Shown here one piece after another: positions 44,309 to 55,993 of a stretch of 64,000 nucleotides of DNA; within the stretch, counting starts at the first letter, position 1, and every line of letters begins with the position of its first letter. Under the pieces are notes generated by a model, which saw nothing but the letters and a program-made list of their open reading frames with translations, was not told where the DNA came from and searched no databases. The translations under genes and the position numbers were made by a program. The stretch spans positions 23,906,985 to 23,970,984 of the forward strand of contig OZ038433.1 of the NCBI GenBank assembly GCA_964036275.1. The letters are read 5' to 3'. Source of the DNA: Litoditis marina. Its lineage: Eukaryota > Nematoda > Chromadorea > Rhabditida > Rhabditidae.

Positions 44309-47300
44309 GTCCCTCCTCGTTCGTTCTCTACGAGAACTCCTCGTCGAGACAAACGTATTTTGCTCTCCCTTCGAGAGCATTTCAAGTAAAGACAGGACCA
44401 AACCTGGTCCTCTTATCACCAACAACAACTTTTGGCAAAAGTTTATTAGTGAACAGATAGAACAGTGGAATCAGTTAGCTGTTGGGACAGGGTGGTGTAT
44501 GAGATAAACCTAGCTACTAGCTACCCATCAACTCGTACTAATGAACCGAATATCATGCTATGTGCCGAAACTACGCGGTTTGAGCCGCTGGGGCCGAAAA
44601 TTTAGCTGACAGCAAGCTCCATACGAGTATAAAAACCGAACAACACTATAGCTTGTGATTTTAGACGGTTACTAAGCACTCCGCTAACGAGACTTGCTCG
44701 TGAAACACAGTAATATGTACAACATCTCAGTCACTTCTCGTCCTAACAACATCTAAAGGCGACCTTCACCCCACCAAATATTATGCAAATTCCTAGAAGC
44801 AAACCCCTCAAACCGTGTTCTTCCAAGAAATTAGAGCAACATAAGAGAATGTATATGTACAGATTATATAAACTCACGTTCTTCCTTTGCCCACTCTCAG
44901 GTCAGCCCACTTCTACACTTCCAGAGTCGATCGCAACTTGTTCTCCACTTCCACCACACTTTCCCATATCTTTCCAAATTCCGGACGGGCACTATAAAAA
45001 TGAGAATGTCTTGCTTTTAATGTCACCAACATGTGCATAAACTGAGGGCTATACGAACAACGTACTGTCATATTGGATATAACTCCAAACTGTGCCTAAT
45101 TCGTATGAAAAAGCAAACAATCAGAATATACAGTCTCGGCCTATTACTAATTATCACTTCAAAGCCACTTAGGTGATAGTCAACTGTGGTATACAACGTC
45201 ATGGTATACAACCCCATGGCCAAGTTACAAGTATGTACGCGAAATCATACCGCCCTCCAATACACTCGTTTAAATTCAGGGCTTGACCGCAAAGCCCTGG
45301 CAACACTCACAAAATTCTATGTTTGATGAAAGAGTTTCCTTCTAGCGCAACGACTCTTTCACTTTTTATAGGAGATACATAACTACATAATAACATAATT
45401 AATAATTACTGATTTACACTGAGACGTTGCTACCAAAGAGCCTTCACCTTCAAAGCCTTAGAGATATGTGGCACGTGGTACGAAATAACGAAATACCACC
45501 GAGTGTGTGTACTATAACGTCCTTCCTCTGAGGGGGGAATAGAACAAAATACAACCTATGTGGAATGTGAAGTAGAACCTATGCGGAATGTTAAACAACC
45601 TCCTGGACCCAATACACGCTACGCCCTAGTATCATACACCGTTCCATTGCAACAACCAACCCCACAGCACAAAAAGATAAACCACTGAATATGACACTGA
45701 ACGACCTATCATATCACACTGATCATACGAATGACCTGGCTAAAACTTCAGAAATGTCTAAACAGTGGGATTCCTGTCTGACACACAATGGTGAAAATTT
45801 GGGGGTCATTATCGACCACCTACCACTAATCAAATGACAACACCAGAAAAATTCTGAACGTGAACTATAAACTATAAGTGTTGAGGGACTCCGAGTTATT
45901 CGGCTGACAAATTGTCTAATAACGAATTAACCTCGTGAATTTCTACGGGATCACATAAAACGTCGAGATGCCGAAAATAAAACTGTTCGGTAACAAATTA
46001 ACTGTAAACGGTAGAAAAACATCGAGCCAGCCCGCCAGCCGACCTGGTTGCGTGAGCCTAACAAAATCCCATTTTACTGTTAACACTAAACAGTTACCAA
46101 GTTCATAAATTTTCTAGTTTGTAACATAATTTGGACTACTCCAACGAGTATAGACATACTGCTACTGCAATACTCGAGACCTCTCCCTATGAGAAAATGC
46201 TAGATGCAAAGCTAAGGTATTAATCTATAATCTTCTGGGTTTCAATCTACGAAAAAGTTACCACAATTTACGAAACGGTCTGAACTGAACTGATCCTTTC
46301 AAATTTCAATGCAACCATACGACATTTGGCCTAAGTTATGTGAATGATGGCGGGCGCCGGGTTAGGCTGCGCCACTACAGAATCACGGCTTTGTCGATGG
46401 TAAAAAGCCTAACCATCCTGTTGAGCCAAAACATGAGTAGGATTTCAAGCAAACAAAACTTCATCCTAGCATATTTGCCATAGTACACTTAGCTCCTACC
46501 CTTACGCATTTGTACTACCTTTTATAAGCTACAACTACATAAACATAGCAAACACACAAACACTACCACTCTCTCTCCACTACTACTCTCTGCTACCATA
46601 CCATCATAGATTGATGAACGGAAAACATTGAAACCACGGTCACTTTCTACGAAAGCCGAAAAATACCGACCCTTTCTTGACTAAAGTTAAAACCTATGAG
46701 ATATCTACCTTCGAGACGATATGAACTTTGAGGCAAAGTCAAAACCTATAGAGTATGAATACGAACATTGAACGATACGTTGTAGAGAACTGCGCAACTA
46801 TCATCAAACGTGATGCAACTTCTGCATTCTCTAAGCAGGGATAAACATAGCCATCGTGAGCTTCTCTCGACCCGAGGTGGCCGATTACTAAGAAATAGAA
46901 AGGAAAATAAACGTACTAACACTAATACACTATGTTCGATTGTTCGAATCAAACGTATTCTATTGCAACGCTTGCAATCTTCCCGGCAGCCGGGGATGAA
47001 CATAAACAACGTATTGTTCTCTCAGCCCGAAGTGGCCGGCTATTCGGAAACTGAACGAATAGCCCCAGTTAACACTAATACTACTAACCTAGTGACGGAC
47101 TACAATATTCCTAATCTACCTGCAATTGATGCATTCTTTCCGGCGACCGGAATAAATAATACAGCGTATTCTTCTCTCGGCCCGAGGTGGCCGGCAATAA
47201 AAACTACGAGTATAAAAGAACTACGAGTCATTCCTAGTAAAACCAAATAATAACCTATGAGTTACTTATAGTATTATTGCCTAAAAAACTACCAACTTCA

Positions 47301-48012
47301 CACCACATAATAGGTGATTTAGCTACTAGATCTAAGAGATGACTATACTCACAATTAACAAAAACACACTTCTACCAACACTCACGCCATCACCTGCACA
47401 CCAACCATCACACGAAAAATAACCGCACACCAACCATCACAAACACCGTACCCGCTCAAGACAACACACAAAAAAATACCTCCACACTAACCGAAGAGAA
47501 TAGGCTCAATGAGGTTCTAGTTAATTATCAATTTGCGTAAAAAGAAGTTGCGATAGCAAAATCAGATGTGACTAAACTGAAGCAAATCCAAGGACACTAG
47601 AATAACTACTACAACTAGACGATTAGTAAACTGCAAATGTATCAAGGCTTTCAACAAATACAATAGCGAAAACCTAGCCTAAGAAGGCAAATAAGCAAAT
47701 AACACTCCGCTTAAAATACATAAAATTGACCGAACACCCGCCTATAACACTATTAAATTAAACAAACACGAGCCCAAATACTATACATGTAAACTACCAC
47801 TTATTAAACCGAATAATAAATAATTAAACATAAAACACAACCAACTACAAAAGCAAAATCACTGGAATGAATTTGAAACCCTCAAATTTTCAGTCATATT
47901 TGAAAACCCTGAATATGCACCTCCGTGCCAGGTCCCAGCTCCCGTTCAAACAGGACCCAGGCTCGGTCCTCCCTTTACAAGAAATCTCTCTTACTCGGGC
48001 AAAATATAATTT
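44306..48012 (+). mobile_element. A/C-rich element, long unit (unit 2)
   Basis: Same left segment (44306-44467) and right segment (47792-48012) as unit 1, enclosing about 3.3 kb of stop-rich, markedly A+C-rich sequence. No transposase, reverse transcriptase, Rep/helicase or capsid-like protein could be read in any frame. The terminal segments are not repeats of one another, so this is not a simple LTR layout. Class is unresolved (non-autonomous LTR derivative, Helitron-like or satellite-like unit). Confidence 0.6.
46855..47200 (+). repeat. Three diverged subrepeats of about 155 bp inside unit 2
   Basis: TTCTCTCG-CCCGAGGTGGCCG recurs at 46861, about 47017 (as CAGCCCGAAGTGGCCGGC) and 47171. 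The latter two are preceded by a CCGGC-G-CCGG short palindrome. Confidence 0.65.
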
Positions 48013-49205
48013 TTCTTACCCACGCTTGAGTTCCTCATTGCATTTTGCTACCGCCTGTAACTACAGTTCAGCTCAACGACGACATGACGGGGTTTGCTCC
48101 CACTCCTTCGATTAGCCTAGAGTTAGCCTATCCTAGCCTAGTTAGAGTTAGCCTCGATTAGCCTAGAATTCACGTTTTCGTTTTCGGTAACAAACAGGAG
48201 TACCACATCAATTTTTTCTTCGCAAATAGTTGGAAACCTATAGACTGAAATGATTCAGCGATAAAAGAAAAATAGTCTTGGTCTTTTCAGGATGTACACA
48301 ACTGAGATAATGTGCATGGTACAGCCGTGGACACTCTTACTGACCTGCAGACCCCTGAGAAAAATATTCAGACGATATTCAACATCGGGAAACTCTTTGT
48401 GGGCTACCGCCAGTAGAAGATAGTTCAATCGCATGTGTTTCAAAAGTCATTCTGAAGACCAAATGGTTATTCGCTGTCATTATCTATGTTTGTAGTTTGA
48501 AACCCCCGCTCGTTTCAGACGTAATTCCAACGTTCTGCGCCATACTTGCAGGTGGCAAATCATTTATAAACCGGTTTTTGAATAACTAATTACGTGTTTT
48601 TGAATGTTCTCCATCTTGCTTTATTTCCCGTGTTTTGTAACCTGTCGCGAACTAGTGTGCAGAACATATTTCCGTTTGTATTACTTTGTCGCTAAAAATA
48701 CACGTTGTTTACCTCTAGCAATGAATACTTTCTTCTTGCTGTAGTCGTGATATGAAAGTCTCATTATTTTTGTAGTAGCTCAGACAGATCATGTATGAAT
48801 TATTATGCTGTGGTTTCGAAAAAACTCAAATGGTGATGTAAATAAAATATATTTGTTAGCAAAATAATTTGTGTCCTTTCCGTTCCTATTTTTATTTGTC
48901 GATGATGACACATACGATACATTATAAATATCAGAAACGAAGCCAAATTTTAGAATTAATTAACTAGCCTTTTAATTTTCGCGGTTTAATTTAGAGCTTC
49001 GCGTGACGAGACCTAAAACATCTTGAAATTTGAATCGATCGATTGAATTTTTGCTCCTATCCTCATAAACAAACTTTTTAAACCTTTTATTTTTTCAATG
49101 ATTCTTCAATGTACTTTGTGTTTTCGGATCTACTATTAACTATAAAAAGCTAGTCAATAATAAGTAATTCCAGAGATCTAGCTTCTTCGTGGATTTGGCC
49201 GTACC
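48013..49205. other. Intergenic, no gene recognised
   Basis: TTAGCCTAG-type short repeats lie at 48112-48170, and a single GTTTGTAGTTTGA end at about 48487. Otherwise AT-rich spacer upstream of CPEB. Confidence 0.5.
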
Positions 49206-52200
49206 ATGAACGGGGATTTGTGCGAGGATTCCTCCTCCCATTTGTCTGGTTCATCGGAAAAGTCAATTCTCCATGAACAGGTAGTTGTTCCCGATCCGAT
49301 ACGGAATCATACGAATTTCTATCTTCTGGATCGTGCGAGTGCTGAGTAGGCCCCTACCCTGAAGTTCATTAAAAGTTATTTTTCTGGTTTTAATGTGTAT
49401 TGCGATTACCAAGTATCGATCATGTAATTATTGACGATTTGAATTTGATTGAGCTAGTTTTGACATCGTTTCATGATCCATCAATTGTTAAGGTTATGAG
49501 TGGTGACGCAGACCGCGCTTTGGAGCCGTTTGATTTTGATGGAACAAATTTAGATGTTTCCGGAGATGCTATTTCTCCACAAGTTCAAAGTAAGTACTAG
49601 TTGTTATATCCATTTCGGGCATCATGATCAGATAGAGTCACCTGAATAAAGAAGTTTTTCTAATTGAGGATAGTATCGTAGAATGATATGGTTTCTAGAG
49701 CAGGAGCAGTATATATCTGTCAACTCTCGACTCTACGACCGGGTAATAACATTAAATTATAAACTGTCTGGGTTACTTGGCTGGAACTGAGTAGGTGGTA
49801 CGGATTGACATGACAGCACCATACACCAGCAAGGTTGTCCGAATAGTCCGAAAAGTTTGAAAAGCGGACTACTTTCTAGCCGGAAAGATGACAATCGGTC
49901 TACCTTTGACGAAAAATCCTAATATTTCACGTGTTTACATCTAAAAACGGATTACTTTGTGTCACTTAGTCGGACCTTACTGGTGTATGGACAGCACGTA
50001 CCAGCAAGGTGTGGCCATGCAATATTTTACAAAAAGGAACCCGTTCAGATTTTTCATCGTAATTGGTAAGTTCTTCTTCCTGCTTGGAATTATAGCCCAA
50101 GTTTCGGAGAGGATCTGAATAAGTGAACCGGAACCGACGACGACAATTGAGCGTGTTTTCACAGAAAGGTTCAGATTCAGACGTGGCTCATTCTGACTCC
50201 AATTCTGATAGTATTGAGGATTCGGCATTTGAAACTGTGGATACGGCCACGACGGGTGCTGTGAAGGTAGGTAGCTTAACTTTCAACCTAGATTCATGAA
50301 TCATCGAAAGAAATATTGCGTGATATCGAAAATCAAAATTGGCAATAATGCAATTGATTTTCCATTTCTCAACAAGTTGGATAAAGTCATTTCGGTTACC
50401 ACTTATCATCATACGTGAGATAATTACCCATCAAGGCAAAACAACCTAGAGGTATTTTGTTATGTTTACAATGAAAGATTATTCTAGGATCTGTCGACTG
50501 CCTTCAATTCATTCCGAGTTGCCTCGAAGCCGAACCGATCTTCATCTCCTTCGGTCGATCAGTCGGCCCTCCCGCAGACTCCTCTCAATATCGACTGCAC
50601 CAAGCTGTCTTTTGCGGAGCGACAGCAGCTTCTTGTACAACTACAGGTGGGGTTAATAACTCTTTTTGATTATTAATGAGGGTGGCCTAGCCTAACCTGG
50701 TATTAAAGAGTTCGAAAACAAAAAGTCACGGTATCAAGGAGAGGAAAGAGCTTGTTTTGGTATTGAAAGATCCACACTTTTTTTTCGTTCAACGATGTTA
50801 AACGACTAATCACAATCAACTTTTCAGTATTATGTCCAAATGTTCGATACATTGATATTTTTTACGATCTGTTTGCTTGCCAAATAGTCACTAGGCTCGT
50901 GAGCTTCACACTTCACGTTGTTTCAGATTCTTCAATCATCAAATACCGGAAAGCGACGCCAAGGCTATTTCACAAATTCAAAGAAGAATTTTCGTGGCAG
51001 TCCCTCTGAAGATTCGGTCAGCGTCTCTTTCGAGATGCATGCTTATTATTTGTAGTATGAAGACGTTTTGACAATATTCAATTACGCTGTTTCTATCCCA
51101 CCTCATTTCGTTGCGGTTCGCTCACCATTCAGTTCAGAATGTACCTTAGATCTAGGACCTACACTCACATGTCGGGAAGTGACGGTGAATAAATAAGCTA
51201 TTTTTAAATTGAGCCATTGAGAATCTGATTCTGAAAATCTTCTTTCTAAAGAGTAAAGATACCATGGTATGGATCAATCTCCCTACAGATTGTGACTCCT
51301 TCATCGTTGTCGGGCGAATCGCTAGCCGTGGGCGGTCAACGATCTCGCAAGTGTCCAGCACTACGTTGGGTTGGGGATCTACCGCCACGAAGCTACCGTC
51401 ATCCTGTTTTCTCCAGCAAAATATTTGTCGGAGGAAGTAAGTTAACGTGACTGTTTGCATGTTATAGTTATGCAATAACTCTGTATTTTAACATCAACTC
51501 TAAACTAAACTAGAAATTCCGCTCTATTATCTGTGAAAACGGGCCGTGTTCACGGTGTCGGTAACTACAAAGAAAGAACCCTTGTGTTGAATAATATGGT
51601 ATCGGAAGGCGCCGGAAAGTAGTAAGTAGTGGTTCGGACTCGGGATGTATGTTTCAGTTCAATGCAATATAGGTTGTAGTTACAAGCTAATTTTCTCTCT
51701 AGTTATTATGTTCAAAGTTATCGTTTTTCTTTGTAGTTCCTTGGGATATCACCGAAGAAGGGCTTCTGGATGCATTCGGTGTCTATGGAGTGTGTCACGT
51801 TGAATGGCCCGGTAAAGAGCCGAGGTATTCTCGTGCACAAGTGCGCAACTCCCCAAAAAGGAAGGTGAGTTGGAAAATATATCTATGATCGGTCATGAGC
51901 AATTTGAGCTAAAATAATATCATTTTTCATGTTTATGTCATCTCATCCTGTCTAGTGTCTATAAATACATTTAATGATAATATAAAATTAAAATATTTTG
52001 TTTCCCTTACCGCGATCCGCCATTGTTATCGCAGTTTGATGCATTTTAGTGAGTGAAACACAGTTGCTGGTATTGGTAGTTTTGATCATGTCTAATATTC
52101 GAATAACTTATTATTTATCTACTCTACAGGTTTCCGGTTATGTGTATATTGTTTTCGAACACGAGCGTTCCGTCAAATCGTTATTGCAGGACTGTTCTCA

Positions 52201-55200
52201 GGTGTGATCTTTTAATCATATAGGTTGTATATCAACTTTTAAACATCAGCTTTGGATGCAATATGTTTTATAATTTAACCTGGGTTTTTGGCATGGGGAT
52301 AGTTTCTATTAATAGTTTTCGAGAAGGCATAGGTGAAGTGAACTATAAAAATCAGCTGCTATGTTCAATATGCGTAATACACTTTTTCTTACCCAATTCT
52401 GCGAGTTTTCAGGAGTTTGGCTCGGCTGGCGAATGGTATTTCAAATTGAAAGCCTGTCGAAACCACACAGCTACTACGGAAATAAGACAGGTTTGTATTT
52501 TCTTCAAATAGCTTGTAGTTGTAATTACTGGTGGTTGTTTTTCTCTTCTTGGGTTGGCACAGTGTGAAGTGTGTACGCCTACGCCGTCTATATTGCAACC
52601 ATGTTTTGAAATAAATTAGCTTGGCTAGTTATAGTAATATTGTTCGGAGGCTAGTGGGATGTTGCCTATTACTCTACTGAAACTGCTGCCACGCGGTTAT
52701 TAATCTATTTAGGAATACTCCTATTACCCTTTTCCATGATAGTTCTAGGATAACTGTACTGAACAAGGACTCATGTGTTGTGTTGTGAGGACTTAGTTCA
52801 TATACGAAAGGTATCCTAACAGCCAATAAGGAGGCCTCAGAAGGAGACCTCAGAGAGAACAACAATGCGCGAGTAGAACATAATGAGAAGTGCTCGGTAA
52901 TCTTCTTTCTGCCACGTTTCTTCCCAGTTGGCACGTAGACGATTGCACGTGCACAGTCGTATACAAATGTGATACAACTGTGTGATTAGTATAAATCACG
53001 TTCGTCAGAAATGATATTAATAAGAATAGTTTTTCTGTTACAGGTCCAAGTCATTCCATGGGTTATATCAGATTCTACCTTCGTGGAAGATCCGGGCTGT
53101 CGTATCGATCCTAAGAAGACGGTTCGTTTTTATTCTTTGTACATGTACATGTTCTATGATTCGGCATTCGGAAAATTTGTCTAAATGGTTCAGGAATGAG
53201 GAAATTGACATCTTGTTCTGTGGCTGTGCAATCAAATGTATACTCCGAATCAGCGTTTGATCGGAACAGAAATAGGAATGTTCGGTCAGAAACAGGACTA
53301 CTTCTGTTATTGACGACCCCGCGTAACTCGCTCAGTCAGTATGGGTATACTCTATTTTAGCAATCGATGTCCTTCTACAGTAATCCGTCAACAATCCAGG
53401 AGGTGTTTACTAAGAAATAATTCATGAATTCGCTTTCAAACTTTCACAGTTTATAGTAGTAGAAAGGTGCCGAAGACACTACCAAAACTTGAAGACAATC
53501 CCAAAACGCCAAGATACCAATTTGGTATTACCAAACTGTGACCTGGAAATTTGCGCATATTACTGTATAGCGTCATAAGTGGGTGGAACAAACTATAATT
53601 GCTCAACAAGCGTTGGCAATACAGGGAACGCACGTGAAGATTAAATGATACATCGGTGTGTTATTTAATCTGTCAATAACAGGCTAAATGCACACTTTTC
53701 AAACTTGAATGTTTTAAATTCTAAGAAAATTCGAACAAAACGTGTTCAGGTCTTTGTTGGTGCTCTGCATGGCATGATCACAGCAAGTGTGCTCTTCAAC
53801 ATCATGGAAGAGCTATACGGAAATGTCGTGTTTGTTGGAATCGACACCGACAAGTACAAATATCCGATTGGTATGATATGAATTTTAATTTCTTTTCATC
53901 TACCTTTTCAGCACGGCTCAGGGACAGCCGTCTGTTTATAGTGTCATATGTCGAATTACGGGTCAAACACGCTAGTAAAGTGTGACTATGCTACGGAAAA
54001 GAGCCCGTATTTCTATATAAATGCGGGAAACTTCTCGATTTTTGAATAATTATATCAATAACAAGAGGATTTTTTTTAATATGGCGAAAAGGTAGTCTAT
54101 TTATGAAATTTTATCGTGGTTACCTGAACAAACATACTGGTGAATTAACGAAATGTGTTGTTGTTCCAAAATTGCATACAATTTTTTTAGGAAGTGGTCG
54201 TGTAACCTTCTCTTCGCACTCTTCGTACTTCCGTTCGATCGAGTCTGCTTTCCTGGAGATCAAGACCAGCAAGTTCAGTATGTTTTGCTTTTGTTGTTCA
54301 ACCCATTGTTGATTGTTGGTGTTGTGTCATAGAAAAAAACAAAGTATGCAATTCAATATGTTGCATTTCGTATTAATTTGAACAGATTGCGGGGTATCAA
54401 TCACCTGTACTTTATATTAAAAGTGTTTCAGCGAAGAAAGTTCAAATTGATCCGTTCCTCGAAGATTCTTTCTGTATGACGTGCTATAGCGCGCCGGGTC
54501 CATACTTCTGTCGTGATCGTACCTGTTTTCGCTACTTCTGCTCTGGATGTTGGGAGGTACTTAATTATGTTTGATCTCTAAACTAAATTTACTCGTTTTT
54601 GAATGGTCATGTCAATCCACTAAAGTTGTCAAAATAACCAAAAAAAACGGAAATTGGACTCTCTTTCCGCCCACAAAGTTTGACTTATCCATCTTCTTTT
54701 TGAATTGTCGTTTCGTTTGATTCAAACGTTTTCCGTTCATAATTGTTTGAATTCAAGGCAGTTCACGCGTCTCATTACGAGATGAGATGTCACAGTCCGT
54801 TGATGCGTGACGCGACACGATGTCGAATTCCAAGGGATCTCGAGCCTCATTATCAGCCCAGGTGTGTATTGTAGTGTATATAAAAGTTGTCGGTAGTAAC
54901 AAGAAAGTTGATATTTAGAGCGGTAGAGATAAGTGTTGAGAAGTTGAAATCTAGTGTGCAAGGCGTTTTTTTACATCGGTGTGTTCAAGATTTCAAGATT
55001 TCAAGATTTATTCATTCACTTCATATTGTTACAATATGGTGTTCCTTTATGGCCATCCAAGTATCTCGGTCTCTGCACATTCTCAATATCTCTTCGCCTC
55101 GGACATTGGGCGGACGGACACGACCTCTTCTCATTGCACTCATTCTACGAACTGTTTTACTCCTTTCTTACAAGGACGAGCAATAGCATGCTCGGCTCTC

Positions 55201-55639
55201 TCTTAATACATAGTGCTTATTTCACTTAGCACTCCTACTACCACTAGGCTAATTATGCAGCGCTTTTTCTATTCGACTATGATTGCTAATTTCGTATTAT
55301 GTATTACAACCTTATTAAAGTTATCATCGTTCATACGGATCTGAAGTCGCAGTCGGTAACTCGTGGAATCATCATTCAGCTGACTTCCAGGATCGTACGC
55401 ACGGGAGCCCTCGACGGTAATTTTTAAAATCTTTTTAGTGTACTTTTAATATAGTGTACACCGATGCTTATACTGAGAAAAAAAAACGCTAACTAGTGGA
55501 AGGTTACCACGTTTAATCAGTTTGGTTCACGCAAAATGTAACGCGGTTGTTAAGCACATTGCGATTGGGATTCCATTCTGACTGTTCCTTGTTTTTAGAT
55601 TCGGTGCAGAGTGGCAATCACGTCAGCTGGGCCACGTGA
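49206..55639 (+). CDS. cpb: Cytoplasmic polyadenylation element-binding protein (CPEB family)
   Basis: Exons 4 onward are firm: 50488-50646, 50927-51016, 51289-51436, 51737-51864, 52130-52201, 52413-52490, 53044-53121, 53750-53870, 54191-54277, 54432-54556, 54758-54861, 55391-55416, 55599-55639, all in phase (418 residues). RRM1 begins SSKIFVGG then [21 protein letters not shown]2 begins [12 protein letters not shown] and contains [18 protein letters not shown]. The ZZ zinc-binding domain has [28 protein letters not shown] and a later [10 protein letters not shown]. The protein binds 3'UTR elements to control translation, typically in germ line and neurons. The N-terminal exons (49206-49280, about 49493-49589, about 50165-50266) are acidic and Ser-rich. 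Their junctions are tentative: a downstream AG at 50167-50168 is needed to keep frame after the GTAAGT donor at 49590. Total is about 510 residues. Confidence 0.92.
49820..49989. mobile_element. hAT-type MITE in a CPEB intron
   Basis: CATACACCAGCAAGG to CTTACTGGTGTATG, 170 bp, with an exact 8-bp target duplication GACAGCAC on both sides. Its internal order is reversed relative to 15764-15933. Confidence 0.95.
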
Positions 55640-55993
55640 AATATGCTCCTAGAAATTGGTATTAGGTTGTTTTACAAGCCGTTTCAAGTTTCATAGTTGT
55701 TATCTACTCGTGTATTGTTTCATCAGTTTTCATTTTGTTGATTTCCAAGTTATTCTCTATACCGTCATTGGAGGGCATATATTTCCTATTGTAAAAGATC
55801 GCCGCGTTATGGCGTATTGTTATCACTTTTTTCTTGTGAGTGGTTTTTGTTGTAATTGTTTTTCGTTCGTGTTTATCTTGTTTTCTTGTATCATGAGGTT
55901 TTACATGATGAATCTGCCTCCAAAGTGTGAAATATTTATTTACAGGGTATAAATATGAAATATATACACGTTATATACAGTACATCACCACGG
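55640..55993. other. Convergent 3' intergenic region (CPEB / E(z))
   Basis: 354 bp between the two stop codons. It holds both 3'UTRs and no further gene. Confidence 0.6.
55935..55940 (-). terminator. E(z) polyadenylation signal
   Basis: TTTATT on the plus strand is AATAAA on the gene strand, 53 nt beyond the E(z) stop codon. Confidence 0.5.

Noticed and set aside
46810..47250. 146-residue open frame in the A/C-rich element
   Set aside because: Its composition follows the subrepeats and A/C bias. No recognisable domain and no similarity between its repeat-derived segments at protein level.
44088..48012. Simple LTR retrotransposon with 221-bp LTRs
   Set aside because: The 162-bp segment next to one copy is duplicated elsewhere (43482), no primer-binding site or gag/pol reading frame is visible, and the order B-x-A-B-y-A does not fit.
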